A DNA stretch of 59,288 bases from Oscillospiraceae bacterium. GTDB lineage: Bacteria > Bacillota > Clostridia > Oscillospirales > Ruminococcaceae. Below are positions 9,339 to 18,577 of the stretch, in pieces; position 1 is the first letter of the stretch, and the number at the start of each line of letters is the position of its first letter. The notes under the pieces are model-generated. The model searched no databases and had not been told where the DNA came from. It was given only the letters and a program-made list of their open reading frames with translations. A program made the translations under genes and the position numbers. The stretch covers positions 1 through 59,288 of the forward strand of contig JAFTZY010000069.1 in the NCBI GenBank assembly GCA_017460955.1, given 5' to 3'.

Positions 9339-9656
9339 TAGCTTTCTTGGTAATTTGTAACCTAAACAGCTAATTCGTCGTTTTGCACAGTTTAACAACA
9401 ATTACATTATGCGTTCTGCACATTGAAATACATCTGTTTTGATTGGACATAATTTATAGCCGTCCTATGCCATTTGATACAAATAGAATATTAACAAACT
9501 TTACAAAAGAAAAGACAGATACCTCAACCATTGAAGTATCTGTCTTTCTTGTGTTTTAGCCCGCTGTATATGTCTTTACATAATAGTTGTTTGTAAAACT
9601 TCTATATTAGTACCGCCCTAAGTGCTCCGGGGGCTTTCTGTTTGGATGCAAGTGCA
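9339..9656. other. Intergenic region at the island boundary
   Basis: This AT-rich stretch has no credible ORF. It contains a strong hairpin at 9511-9547 (listed separately) and marks the change from the AT-rich island to the GC-rich chromosome. No attachment-site repeat was identified. Confidence 0.5.
9511..9547. terminator. Bidirectional rho-independent terminator
   Basis: Twelve-base arms AAAGACAGATAC (9511-9522) and GTATCTGTCTTT (9536-9547) are extended, after one mismatch, by TCAA/TTGA around a CCA loop. A- and T-rich flanks lie on both sides. It probably ends the minus-strand operon coming from 12,875 before it reaches the RM promoter. Confidence 0.65.
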
Positions 9657-10508
9657 TCATGCATCCGCATGCATGCTCGTCAGCTCCATAAATGCCATGC
9701 TGTCATACTCCGGGATCAGCAGATAGAATTCACCTCTGACGTCGCTGATCTCCACGCGGTAATACCGCGCAAAAAATGCCCCGAATTGATTGGCGGTGAT
9801 CCCGTAGGGCTTGTATACCGCCGCATCATACGGCTCCGGCTTTGTCCAGTCGGGAAAGCTCACCCGCTTGCGGCCCGGCGCGACGGAGCGCAGCGAGGAC
9901 AGCGGGATCTCCCACACGCTGCCCGCATCGGCAAGGCAGAGCTGTCCCTTCCGGATATAGGCAAATAGGCTGAGGTTGACATACTGTGTCATGCCGGAGT
10001 TCCGGCGTTTTGGCGCACCGTTCTTCATCACATAGCGCTCGGCGAGCACATCGATCTGCTTTGCATCGTCGGGGACCCCGAGTGTTTTCATGATGCTTTG
10101 CAAAAGCTTTTGTGCATGTGCATCATTCTGCTGATAGGCAGAGCCCGCTTCGGTGCGCTGTTTCCGGCGTTTTGAAATGAGCATCAGCACAAGCCATACC
10201 ACAAAGCAGACCGGACAGGCCCAGAAGATCCAGGGGGCGTTCCGATAGCCCTGTGCAAGGGGCGTCCCGTCCCCCCACGACTTGATGATCCCGAGCAGCA
10301 GGATCTCCCATGCAAACAGGCAGATCCCCTTGATAAGGGATAGCGGCAGCGGAAGGCTGCTTTTCTTTTCAAGCACCTCCCCCTCCTCCAGGATCTGCCG
10401 GATCTCCTCCTCCTGGTCGGCACGGATGCTCCTCGTGCAGAACACCTCGCCGTCGATCGCTGCATTTTCCTTGCTCTCCGTGATGTTGATCCCAAACAGG
10501 TTGGTCAT
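9657..10508 (-). CDS. Membrane protein of unknown function
   Basis: This 283-residue protein has a charged cytoplasmic N terminus, two hydrophobic helices (about residues 58-78 and 92-110) and a C-terminal soluble domain of about 150 residues rich in beta strands. No known motif was recognised. It is the last gene of the flavodoxin / radical SAM / nitroreductase unit, 40 bases after the nitroreductase, so it is probably co-transcribed. The two-helix plus soluble-domain layout resembles small PH-domain-like membrane proteins, but that is a guess. Confidence 0.6.
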   Translation of the reverse strand: MTNLFGINITESKENAAIDGEVFCTRSIRADQEEEIRQILEEGEVLEKKSSLPLPLSLIKGICLFAWEILLLGIIKSWGDGTPLAQGYRNAPWIFWACPVCFVVWLVLMLISKRRKQRTEAGSAYQQNDAHAQKLLQSIMKTLGVPDDAKQIDVLAERYVMKNGAPKRRNSGMTQYVNLSLFAYIRKGQLCLADAGSVWEIPLSSLRSVAPGRKRVSFPDWTKPEPYDAAVYKPYGITANQFGAFFARYYRVEISDVRGEFYLLIPEYDSMAFMELTSMHADA

Positions 10509-10548
10509 GCGCTCCTACCCCTTCCTATGCCGCCATAAGCGCCTGCGT

Positions 10549-11337
10549 TCATCCTTCCACCGTGACGGTGGCGATGTATTCCGTATCCTGTGGCGCAGAG
10601 ATCCCCGGGTCCGCCACGCTGAGTCTGCCGCCGGCGATGGCCATAAAGTGGCACAAAGCAATGCCCATGTCCACCTTCTGCACATCCCATGCACCGCCGC
10701 TGATCGAGTGCTTTTCATAGAAGTGATAGGCATTCCCGCGCCTTACGATCCGCCACGGCTGCTTGTTCACGGCGGAGGGCGCGAGTCTGACCGCCTCGAG
10801 CGCATCACGGATCAGAGGATCCTCGGTACTAAGCGGCGCGGAGAGATCCCCGTCAAAGAACAAGCCCTCGTCCTTGATCCGCTTATCCGCCTTGATCGCC
10901 GTGCGCATCCCGAGCTCCTTGATCGACCGCTTTTGTGCAGGGTAGCCAAGGGGGCTCACGCAGGGCATGAGCTCGCTCTCCAGGACCCCTGCTTCCCGCT
11001 CGAACACCTCGCGTTTCATCGTACCGGCGATCCACGTTGTCCCGATCCCGAGCGACCAGGCGTAGAGCACGAGCTGTTCAAAGGAAAAACCGAACGCCTC
11101 GGCACAGTGCGCCCCCTTTGGCACCTTGCCCGTGATATACAGCTGCTCGCCCTGGATCACAGGACTTGACAGACCGTGTACCTTCGCATCGAGCAGGACA
11201 AATTCCACGGGGATGTCATAGGGATTCGTGATCGTTGTAAGGTACTGTGTCAGCTTCTCTCTGTCCGCGTCGGTGACGGCCCTGCCGTCAAATGTGCGCA
11301 CGCTTTTTCTTGTCCGGATGAGCTCCATTGTATCCAT
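10549..11337 (-). CDS. Nitroreductase-family flavoprotein
   Basis: This 262-residue protein of the nitroreductase fold begins with MELIRTRKSVRTFDG, the FMN-phosphate binding Arg-Lys-Ser-Val-Arg motif of the family. Near residue 190 it has RLAPSAVNKQPWR, the second family signature, with Asn and Gln that usually contact FMN. The length and order (RKSVR first, PSAVNKQPW late) fit the TM1586-type branch. The substrate is unknown; family members reduce nitro compounds, quinones or flavins with NAD(P)H. It lies 36 bases after the radical SAM gene in the same operon, so it may supply or use reducing power with the flavodoxin encoded first. Confidence 0.87.
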   Translation of the reverse strand: MDTMELIRTRKSVRTFDGRAVTDADREKLTQYLTTITNPYDIPVEFVLLDAKVHGLSSPVIQGEQLYITGKVPKGAHCAEAFGFSFEQLVLYAWSLGIGTTWIAGTMKREVFEREAGVLESELMPCVSPLGYPAQKRSIKELGMRTAIKADKRIKDEGLFFDGDLSAPLSTEDPLIRDALEAVRLAPSAVNKQPWRIVRRGNAYHFYEKHSISGGAWDVQKVDMGIALCHFMAIAGGRLSVADPGISAPQDTEYIATVTVEG

Positions 11338-11373
11338 TGTTCCAACCTCCGTTTCTTATGTCAGGACGTAGCT

Positions 11374-12462
11374 TTATCTGAGCAGTGCCTCGACGAGATC
11401 GCGCTTTTCATACAGCACGCACCCGCCCTCGTGGTCATCACGCAGCAGATCGCCGCTTCGCAGTGCGGTAAACAGGGGGGAATGCAGTGCCTCCCGCAGG
11501 GAGGTGTTCCTCACATTCACATCCGAATAGGGCGAAAAGGGGCACGGCTCTGCGCCGCCGTGGGAATTGATGTGGAAAAATCCGCGTCCCGCCGCCACGC
11601 AGCCCCCGGAGCTCTTCTCATCCCCGGGGAAGGCGATGTAGACCATGTCGGGGCGTTCCTGCCGGAGCCGCCGGATCCCGTCCATGAGGAATTCCCGCTC
11701 GGCATCCCCCGGCGCGAGCTCCCGGCTGTCATCCGTCACCGGGACATATTCCACAAAGATCACTGCCTTGCACCCACGCGCTGCAAGGCTGTCCAGGAAG
11801 GCATCGGACGTGACCTCCCGGTAATTCTGCGTGGTGACCGTGACGGAGGCACCGAACACAAGTCCCCTGCTGTGCAGCGCCTCCATGTTGGCGATCAGCT
11901 TTTCGTAGATCCCCCCGCCCCGTCTGGCATCCGTGATCTCCCGGCTGCCCTCGATGCTCATGACCGGCAGAAGGTTGCGGCACTTGTCAAACAGCTCGAA
12001 ATAGCGCTCGCTCATGTAGGTGCCGTTCGTGAAGATGGGAAACAGGATGTTCTGCCGTTTCCCTGCCGCTTCGAGAATGTCGCGCCGCAGCATCGGCTCA
12101 CCGCCCGCCAGGATGATGAAGCTGATGCCGAGGTCATCCGCTTCGGCGAAAATGCGCAGCCATTCCTCACTCGTAAGCTGCCCGACCGGCTCCGAATCCA
12201 CGGTCGCATGGTTGCACCGGGAGTAGCAGCCCGCACAGTGCAGGTTGCACTGGCTGGTGATGCTGGCGATGAGGAAGGACGGGATGTGCTCGCCCTGCCG
12301 CTGTGCCGTCCTGCGCTTACCCGAGGCTGCACGGCTGGCAGCGGCGAATTTCAGCAGAAAAGCACTCTCACGCGGGTTTTTGAGCGTCGCCTTCAGCGCC
12401 TGCGTCACAACACCCTCGATGCCGTTTGAGAGGTATTCCTGCAGATCAAATCGCTCCTTCAT
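11374..12462 (-). CDS. Radical SAM protein
   Basis: This 362-residue protein has the CNLHCAGC cluster motif (Cys-x3-Cys-x2-Cys) at about residue 73, which binds the 4Fe-4S cluster that splits S-adenosylmethionine. A GGEP motif follows near residue 120. The C-terminal part has further Cys (GGCVAAGRGFFHIN, AEPCPFSPY, GGCVLYE) in the places where SPASM-like domains hold an auxiliary cluster, although the set looks reduced. Its ATG overlaps the flavodoxin stop (ATGA), so translation is coupled. Flavodoxins often reduce radical SAM clusters, so the pairing makes sense. The substrate is unknown; no obvious precursor peptide gene was seen nearby. Confidence 0.9.
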   Translation of the reverse strand: MKERFDLQEYLSNGIEGVVTQALKATLKNPRESAFLLKFAAASRAASGKRRTAQRQGEHIPSFLIASITSQCNLHCAGCYSRCNHATVDSEPVGQLTSEEWLRIFAEADDLGISFIILAGGEPMLRRDILEAAGKRQNILFPIFTNGTYMSERYFELFDKCRNLLPVMSIEGSREITDARRGGGIYEKLIANMEALHSRGLVFGASVTVTTQNYREVTSDAFLDSLAARGCKAVIFVEYVPVTDDSRELAPGDAEREFLMDGIRRLRQERPDMVYIAFPGDEKSSGGCVAAGRGFFHINSHGGAEPCPFSPYSDVNVRNTSLREALHSPLFTALRSGDLLRDDHEGGCVLYEKRDLVEALLR

Positions 12463-12875
12463 CCGGCCTCACCCAAAACCTTTCCGGCAAATGCCCCGAC
12501 TGCGGCAAGATCCTCACTGTCGGGCCTGCCCCTGTGCAGCATCTGAAAGCTGCCCTTGCAGTGAAATTCCGCATCCGATACGGTCACCCCTGCCTGCTCA
12601 CACAGCTTTCGGATCTGCGGATAGGACGACTCGATCAGCGCCGCTGTGCTGACATTCACAAGCGTGCCGATCCTGTCATGATTGTCTCGGATGAACTGCT
12701 TTACGCTGCCGTCCACGCCCGCCCAGTAGACGGAATTGCACAGGAACAGGACCTCCGTGCGCGCATCCAGCGGTGCTGTGACATCCTTTGCCTCGATGCC
12801 AAGTGCCTGCGCGATGGCATCCGCAAGCTTCTTTGTATTCCCGGATCTTGTATAATACCGGATCGCTGCTTTCAT
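12459..12875 (-). CDS. Flavodoxin-like protein
   Basis: This 138-residue protein opens with RYYTRSGNTKKLADAIAQ, the FMN-phosphate loop (T-x-S/T-G-N-T) of flavodoxins. A core strand LFLCNSVYWAGVDGSVKQFI lies where the isoalloxazine-contacting loop is expected. It is close to the family's usual short length of about 140. It is the first gene of a minus-strand operon with a strong promoter at 12,938-12,965. Given the downstream radical SAM and nitroreductase genes it is probably the electron donor of this unit. Confidence 0.85.
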   Translation of the reverse strand: MKAAIRYYTRSGNTKKLADAIAQALGIEAKDVTAPLDARTEVLFLCNSVYWAGVDGSVKQFIRDNHDRIGTLVNVSTAALIESSYPQIRKLCEQAGVTVSDAEFHCKGSFQMLHRGRPDSEDLAAVGAFAGKVLGEAG

Positions 12876-12937
12876 GTCGATTCCTCCTTATGGTCGGTAG
12901 AGCATGTGTCCCTTCCCTTTTGTATCTCTATAATCCC

Positions 12938-12965
12938 AGTATAGCAGAAAACTGAGAAATGTCAA
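12938..12965 (-). promoter_or_regulatory. Promoter of the flavodoxin-radical SAM operon
   Basis: Minus-strand TTGACA (12965-12960) and TATACT (12943-12938) are 16 bases apart, about 65 bases before the flavodoxin ATG. Confidence 0.7.
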
Positions 12966-13114
12966 TACAGAAATGCATCCTTTTGTTTAATTTCTTTATT
13001 TTTTCCTGGTTTTACAAAAATGGGGAGCTTTTCAAAAGTTAAAGACTTGTTAATAAATTCTGTGGTATCATCAAAGCATGGAGAGACCCGATACACGCCA
13101 GGGAGGAATGCACT

Positions 13115-15496
13115 ATGTTCTGGAGGATACTGAAAAAGGACCTAAAACGCAAGAAAACGATGAACCTGATCCTGCTTTTGTTCGTGATACTGTGCTCGCT
13201 GCTCGCGGCGGCAAGCGTCAACAACATCATCGCCGTGACCGGCGGGGTCGAGCACTTCATGGAGCTGTCGGATGCACCGGATGCGATCATCAGCATGCCG
13301 TTCGGCCAGACGCTCGATCAGGAGCTTGCCGCGCTCCCCGGGGTGGAGCGTGTGAGGACCGAGACGGTGTTCTACCTGACAGCGGATCATTTTCTGCTGA
13401 ACGGGGAGAAGCACAAGGAGCTTCTCAGCGGGACGGGCTTTATCTCCGACAGGGAATTCGGATGCCGGTATTTTGACACGGACGACCGGGAGATCACCGA
13501 TGTGCCTGCCGGGTATTTTTACTGTACCAAAAACTTCCTGCAGGGTGTTTCATTTGAAAAAGGCGATCTTCTGACGATCACGATCGGAGAGGATGCCTTC
13601 ACGTTTCGCTTTAACGGCGTTTATAAAACAGCCGCGCAGGACACGGCCAATGCCTCAAGCCCCCATGTGATCCTGCACAGCGCCGACTGGGACAAGCTGG
13701 ACAGCGCATTGGGGGACCTTAGCTTTATAAAGGAAAAGAAGGCCTATGTCAAGACCGATGATGTCGATGCCGTCACCGCGGCGGCGGGCGATGCGGAGGG
13801 CGTTTCCGTGTACACCAGGGACTTTCTGAAAAGCTTCTTTCTGTACGACATGATCACCGCCTACATCCTGCTTGCGGCGTGCGTGCTGCTCGTGGGCGCA
13901 GCCTTTGTGACGCTCCGCTTTGCTATCGGCTTTACGATCGCGGAGGAATTCAGGGAGATCGGCGTGATGAAGGCCGTCGGCATCCGAAGCGGTGCGATCA
14001 GGCGACTGTACCTTACAAAATATGCAGCGATCGCTGTGATCGGCTCGGTGATCGGGTATGCGGGTTCGATCCCCCTCAGCCGGTATCTTCTGGACTCCGT
14101 CTCGAGGAGCATCGTCTTTGGCGGGAGCGATCCCCTGCTCGGCGCGCTGGGGTCTCTCGCGGTGATCGTGCTGATCCTGGTGTTCGGCTACGGCTGCACG
14201 GGAGGCATCAACAAAATGTCCCCCATCGACGCCGTGCGCAGCGGGCAGACGGGCGAGCGCTTCGGGAAGCGCAGTCTCCTGCACCTCGGGCGCTCCAAGC
14301 TCCCTGCGACCGGCTTTCTCGCACTCAATGACGTGCTCAGCGCCCCGAAGCAGTTCGCGATCATCACCGTGGTCTTTACGCTGTGCGTGCTGATGATGAC
14401 CGTCATGTCCAACATGGCCGTCACGCTCTCGAGTGACAAGCCGATCCGCCTGTTTGCGATCCCGGAGGACACGGATGTGAGCCTGATGGACTTCGATGTG
14501 TCCGTCGATCCGGCATTCGACCGGGCGATGCAGGATGCGATCACGAAAAGCGACGGCTGGAAGGCGCTCGTGCAGGAGACGGAGCGGATGCTCGATGAAA
14601 ACGGGATTCCGGGGAAATGCACCGTGACGCTGGGCAGCATCTTCACAACGACCCACGGCAGCCGCGGTGCGGGTATTTGCTGCCTCGTCACACGAAACAC
14701 GCCCGCAGATGTATTTGTGTACGATGCAGGCTCAGCGCCCATGAAGCCCGATGAGGTCGCACTCACGTCCGCTGTCATGGAAAAGCTGGATGCACAGATC
14801 GGCGACCGGATCACCGTCAATACGGAGGGGACGGAGCAGGCGCTCATTGTCACCGGGACCTTCTCGACGTTCTTAAACGGCGGCATGGCGGCAAGACTTT
14901 CCGAGAATAGCGAGCTGGAGCTGGAGAAGATCGGTACGTTCATGGGGGCGCAGATCGAGTTCGACGGGGATCCCGACAAGGCGCAGGTCGCGCAGAACAT
15001 CCAGAAACTTAAGGACATCACCGGCAGCGACAAGCTCTACACGAATGCGCAGATGGTGGAGACGTTCACCGAAATGTCCGGGACACTCCGCAGCATCAAG
15101 CGGATGATGATGCTCATGACCGTGATCGTCACGGCCCTGATCGTGATCCTCATGGAGCGCAGCTTCATCTCGAAGGAGAAAAGCGAGATCGCCCTGATGA
15201 AGGCGGTCGGCATCGAAAGCCGCGCCGTCATCGCACAGCACACCCTGCGCTTTGTGATCGTAGCTGCCGCCGCGGTCCTCCTTGCATCGGCGGCCGTGCT
15301 CCCGCTGAGCCGCGCACTCATCACCTTCGTGTTTGCGCAGATCGGGAGCGTTTCGGGTACGGGGATCGCGTTCGATGCGCTCGAGATCTTCGGGGTGTGC
15401 CCGGCGATCCTGCTCTGTGTGACCGTCCTTGGCACGCTTCTGACCGCGCTGTATACCAAAACCATTCAGGCAAGCGATACCGCATCCATCGAATAA
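13115..15496 (+). CDS. FtsX-type ABC transporter permease
   Basis: This 793-residue membrane subunit starts at an ATG behind GGGAGGA. It has one N-terminal helix (about residues 15-35), a large external region, a first FtsX helix bundle (about 245-365), a central helix near 410, a second external region and a second FtsX bundle (about 670-785). Both bundles contain the typical GVMKAVGI / ALMKAVGI coupling segment. The double-FtsX layout fits MacB/SalY-like exporters that move lipids, peptides or antibiotics out of the membrane. The ATPase gene follows by 18 bases and a two-component system lies just downstream, the usual setting of bacitracin- or lantibiotic-responsive systems. The substrate cannot be told from sequence. 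Confidence 0.9.
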   Translation: MFWRILKKDLKRKKTMNLILLLFVILCSLLAAASVNNIIAVTGGVEHFMELSDAPDAIISMPFGQTLDQELAALPGVERVRTETVFYLTADHFLLNGEKHKELLSGTGFISDREFGCRYFDTDDREITDVPAGYFYCTKNFLQGVSFEKGDLLTITIGEDAFTFRFNGVYKTAAQDTANASSPHVILHSADWDKLDSALGDLSFIKEKKAYVKTDDVDAVTAAAGDAEGVSVYTRDFLKSFFLYDMITAYILLAACVLLVGAAFVTLRFAIGFTIAEEFREIGVMKAVGIRSGAIRRLYLTKYAAIAVIGSVIGYAGSIPLSRYLLDSVSRSIVFGGSDPLLGALGSLAVIVLILVFGYGCTGGINKMSPIDAVRSGQTGERFGKRSLLHLGRSKLPATGFLALNDVLSAPKQFAIITVVFTLCVLMMTVMSNMAVTLSSDKPIRLFAIPEDTDVSLMDFDVSVDPAFDRAMQDAITKSDGWKALVQETERMLDENGIPGKCTVTLGSIFTTTHGSRGAGICCLVTRNTPADVFVYDAGSAPMKPDEVALTSAVMEKLDAQIGDRITVNTEGTEQALIVTGTFSTFLNGGMAARLSENSELELEKIGTFMGAQIEFDGDPDKAQVAQNIQKLKDITGSDKLYTNAQMVETFTEMSGTLRSIKRMMMLMTVIVTALIVILMERSFISKEKSEIALMKAVGIESRAVIAQHTLRFVIVAAAAVLLASAAVLPLSRALITFVFAQIGSVSGTGIAFDALEIFGVCPAILLCVTVLGTLLTALYTKTIQASDTASIE

Positions 15497-15514
15497 GAAA
15501 AGGAGAGCTAAAGT

Positions 15515-16285
15515 ATGAAGACCGTATTACAGACAAAGGGACTTTGCAAGACCTACATCGTGAACAAGCGCCAGAACAATGTGCTCAAAAACATTGACCT
15601 GACGATCACCGAGGGGGAGATGGTGGCGGTCATGGGGCCGTCCGGCTCCGGGAAATCCACACTGCTCTACTGCGTATCCGGCATGGACCGGGTGACGGCG
15701 GGCGAGGTCGTTTTTAACGGCAGGGAGACGGCAAGGCTCTCCGACAAGGCACTCTCGGAGCTCAGACTCAATGAGATGGGCTTTATCTTCCAGCAGATGT
15801 ACATGATGAAGAATCTCTCGGTGCTCGACAACATTATCCTGCCGGCGGTCAAGTCGAAAAAGAACACTGAGAGCCGCAAGCAGATCGAGGAGCGTGGACG
15901 GCAGCTCATGCGCAGGCTCGGCATTGACGATGTGGGTGATAATGACATCAACGAGGTATCGGGCGGTCAGCTCCAGCGGGCGTGCATCTGCCGGAGCATG
16001 ATCAACGCCCCGAAAATGCTCTTTGCCGACGAACCCACGGGCGCCCTGAACCGTTCGAGCTCGGACGAGGTCATGAACGAGCTGTTGTCCCTCAACCGGG
16101 ACGGCACGACCATCCTGTGCGTGACGCACGATCCCAAGGTCGCCGCCAAGTGCAGCCGTGTGCTGTACATCGTGGACGGCGGGATCATGGGCGAGAAGGA
16201 GATGGGCCGCTTTGACGGCGGGGACAAGCGCCTTCGCGACCGCGAAAGAGAGCTCAACAACTGGCTGATGGAACAGGGCTGGTGA
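15515..16285 (+). CDS. ABC transporter ATP-binding protein (partner of the FtsX permease)
   Basis: This 256-residue ATPase of the MacB/LolD type has Walker A GPSGSGKST (near residue 39), a Q-loop in GFIFQQMYMMKNLSV, signature SGGQLQRACICRSM, Walker B MLFADEPTGALNRSS and the switch His in CVTHDPKVA. In the signature-proximal region it has Cys-Ile-Cys where relatives usually have Ala-Ile-Ala. The start is an ATG after AAGGAGAG. It forms an operon with the preceding permease and energises export or release of its substrate at the cytoplasmic membrane. Confidence 0.93.
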   Translation: MKTVLQTKGLCKTYIVNKRQNNVLKNIDLTITEGEMVAVMGPSGSGKSTLLYCVSGMDRVTAGEVVFNGRETARLSDKALSELRLNEMGFIFQQMYMMKNLSVLDNIILPAVKSKKNTESRKQIEERGRQLMRRLGIDDVGDNDINEVSGGQLQRACICRSMINAPKMLFADEPTGALNRSSSDEVMNELLSLNRDGTTILCVTHDPKVAAKCSRVLYIVDGGIMGEKEMGRFDGGDKRLRDRERELNNWLMEQGW

Positions 16286-16432
16286 GCGGGGAGCCCCCGC
16301 TGGCAGACGCACACCGGGTGCAGTACGGGCGGCAGTGCAGCACCTGCGGCGAAATGCAGTATACCGCACGCTCCCAATGCTTCGCAAAGAGAGCGTAGCT
16401 ATTATGGGTTTTGAGGGAAATGTGATTTTCTC

Positions 16433-16461
16433 TTGCAGTGCTCTCCCAAATATGCTACAAT
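16433..16461 (+). promoter_or_regulatory. Promoter of the two-component system
   Basis: TTGCAG (16433-16438) and TACAAT (16456-16461) are 17 bases apart, 19 bases before the response-regulator ATG. This suggests the regulator pair has its own start besides any read-through from the ABC genes. Confidence 0.65.
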
Positions 16462-16480
16462 AGCAGTAGGTGGTGATCGT

Positions 16481-17143
16481 ATGACGGATATTCTGATCGT
16501 GGAGGACGACAGGGAGCTGCAGACCCTGCTGACGGACTTTTTGCGTGTACAGGGGTACACGGTGTCGGCGGTGGACAGCGGCGAGCGGGCACTTGGGCTC
16601 TTTGCGCGGTATGGGGCAAGGCTCGTGGTGCTCGACATCAATCTGCCCGATGTAAACGGCTTTGCAGTATGCACAAAGCTCCGTGAGAGCGCCGACACGC
16701 CCATTCTCATCGTCAGTGCCCGGACCGACAAGGAGGATAAGCTGACCGGCCTTGACCTCGGGGCGGATGACTACATCGAAAAGCCCTATGACATCGACAT
16801 TCTCCTTGCCAAGATCAAGGGCATTTTCAAGCGCAGGTACCGGCGCAGTCTCCTCTCGGCAAGCGGCGTGTCGCTCAACCTTGCGGACCGCACCGCCGAG
16901 ATCGACGGGCACCCTGCGGAGCTGACCGCGAAGGAATTTGATCTGCTTGCGCTCCTGATCGAGAACCAGGGCAAGGCGCTCAGAAAGGAGTACCTCTTCT
17001 CGAGCGTCTGGGGCAGTGACAGCGATTCGGAGCTGCAAACGCTCCATGTCCACATCAACCGGCTGCGGCAGAAGCTGGGCGAGGATCCCAAAAACGCCAG
17101 ACGTCTGCTCACCGTCTGGGGCGTGGGGTACAAGTTCGTATGA
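16481..17143 (+). CDS. OmpR-family response regulator
   Basis: This 220-residue protein has an N-terminal receiver domain with acidic pair VEDD, phospho-acceptor Asp in VVLDINLPDVNG, Thr/Ser at IVSAR and Lys at EKPYD. A C-terminal winged helix follows, with LTAKEFDLLALLIENQGKAL and the recognition region HVHINRLRQKLGED. I chose ATG 16,481, after AGGTGGTGA, over an upstream in-frame ATG that lies inside the promoter. Its stop overlaps the histidine kinase start. It most likely regulates the neighbouring FtsX-type ABC transporter. Confidence 0.95.
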   Translation: MTDILIVEDDRELQTLLTDFLRVQGYTVSAVDSGERALGLFARYGARLVVLDINLPDVNGFAVCTKLRESADTPILIVSARTDKEDKLTGLDLGADDYIEKPYDIDILLAKIKGIFKRRYRRSLLSASGVSLNLADRTAEIDGHPAELTAKEFDLLALLIENQGKALRKEYLFSSVWGSDSDSELQTLHVHINRLRQKLGEDPKNARRLLTVWGVGYKFV

Positions 17144-18351
17144 GGGCGTTTCAAAGGCTGTGCATCGCAGCGGTCACACTGTTCCTGCTCCTCACGGCAG
17201 TACTGGACTGCCTCCTCCTCCGGGAGCAGCGGCAGGCCGACGGGCAGTACCGTGTGGAGGCCAAGCGCCTTGCGGATGAGATCACCGAAACCGGCAGTTT
17301 TGACCTCTCGCACTACCCCCACATCACGGGGGTGTACACGGGGGAGGACCTCTACATAAGCGATGCGCACTATGTCATCATCGAAGCCGGCGGGATGCTG
17401 TACCGCGTCGAGTACACGGCCGGCAGCAGCTGCGGGGTGCTGCTCGCTGTCAACGGCGCGGCGGGGCTCCTGCTCGTGCTTTTGTGCGGGGGACTTTTCT
17501 ACCTCTGGCGGAATATAATCCGGCCCTTTGGCAGCCTGCGCGAGGTGCCGCAGGAGCTTGCAAGGGGCAATCTTGCCGTGCCGATCCCCGAGCAGAAGGG
17601 ACGGTTTTTCGGGAAATTCACATGGGGCGTCAACCTCCTGCGCGAAAAGATCGAGAGCGACAGGCAGAAGGAGCTGTCCCTGCAGCGGGACAAAAAGCTC
17701 CTGCTCCTCTCGCTCTCCCACGACATCAAAACGCCCCTCTCGGCGATCAAGCTGAATGCCAGGGCGCTTGAAAACGGGCTCTACACCGATGAGGAAAAGC
17801 GTCTGGCCGCCGTCAGAAGCATCCATGCGCGTGCGGATGAGATCGAGCAGTTCGTCAGCGAGATCACCCGGGCGGCGGGGGAGGACTTCATGCACTTTGA
17901 GGTCACGCAGGGCGAGGCGTTCCTGCGCGGGATCATCGATAAGCTCCATGCCCGGTATGCGGCGCAGCTCGAGGCGGCGGGAACGGAATTTGTCATCGCC
18001 CCCTATGACGACTGCCTGCTCTCCTGCGATGCCGACCGCTTGGGGGAATGCCTGCAAAATCTGATCGAAAATGCCGTCAAATACGGCGACGGCAGGCGCA
18101 TCGGGATATGCTTTGACAGGATGGACGGGTGCGAGCTCATCACCGTTGCGAACACGGGCTGCACGCTCGATGAACGGGAGCTGCCGCAGATCTTCGGGAG
18201 CTTCCACCGCGGCCGGAATGCCGAAAAGATCCGGGGCAACGGCCTGGGGCTCTTTATCTGCAAACGCCTGATGACGCTCATGGGCGGTGAGGTCTATGCG
18301 GAGATACGGGACGGGTGCTTTTGCGCCACCCTTGTGGTGAAAAAAGCATAA
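17140..18351 (+). CDS. Sensor histidine kinase
   Basis: This 403-residue kinase has a first membrane helix at about residues 8-26, a short external domain of some 60 residues, a second helix at about 88-108, a HAMP-like linker, the phospho-acceptor H-box LSHDIKTPLSAIK, the N-box NLIENAVKYG and the G2 box GNGLGLFICKRL. Its start overlaps the regulator stop by four bases (ATGA). The short sensor loop between two helices resembles intramembrane-sensing kinases that work with BceAB-type transporters, so the adjacent ABC exporter may be part of the sensing complex. Confidence 0.93.
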   Translation: MRAFQRLCIAAVTLFLLLTAVLDCLLLREQRQADGQYRVEAKRLADEITETGSFDLSHYPHITGVYTGEDLYISDAHYVIIEAGGMLYRVEYTAGSSCGVLLAVNGAAGLLLVLLCGGLFYLWRNIIRPFGSLREVPQELARGNLAVPIPEQKGRFFGKFTWGVNLLREKIESDRQKELSLQRDKKLLLLSLSHDIKTPLSAIKLNARALENGLYTDEEKRLAAVRSIHARADEIEQFVSEITRAAGEDFMHFEVTQGEAFLRGIIDKLHARYAAQLEAAGTEFVIAPYDDCLLSCDADRLGECLQNLIENAVKYGDGRRIGICFDRMDGCELITVANTGCTLDERELPQIFGSFHRGRNAEKIRGNGLGLFICKRLMTLMGGEVYAEIRDGCFCATLVVKKA

Positions 18352-18468
18352 GGAAGCTCCTCTGTTTGTTACGAGTCGGTCGCCACAGCGCTCACCTCTG
18401 ACCGCGCTTCCTTTCATGTCCCTCCCTACGGGAAATGACATAAAAGAAAACAGGAAATCTCCCTTTCC

Positions 18469-18506
18469 TATTCCCTGCCGCATGCGTACAGGGAATATCT
18501 TTTTTG
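18469..18506 (+). terminator. Rho-independent terminator after the two-component system
   Basis: Arms TATTCCCTG (18469-18477) and CAGGGAATA (18489-18497) flank an 11-base loop and are followed by TCTTTTTTG. Confidence 0.8.
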
Positions 18507-18577
18507 TGTGATCTGCTGTGAAATCAAACTTCTGCTTTGTGAACAGTGCTGAAAAACAAAAATCTCTCCGCCAGTTG

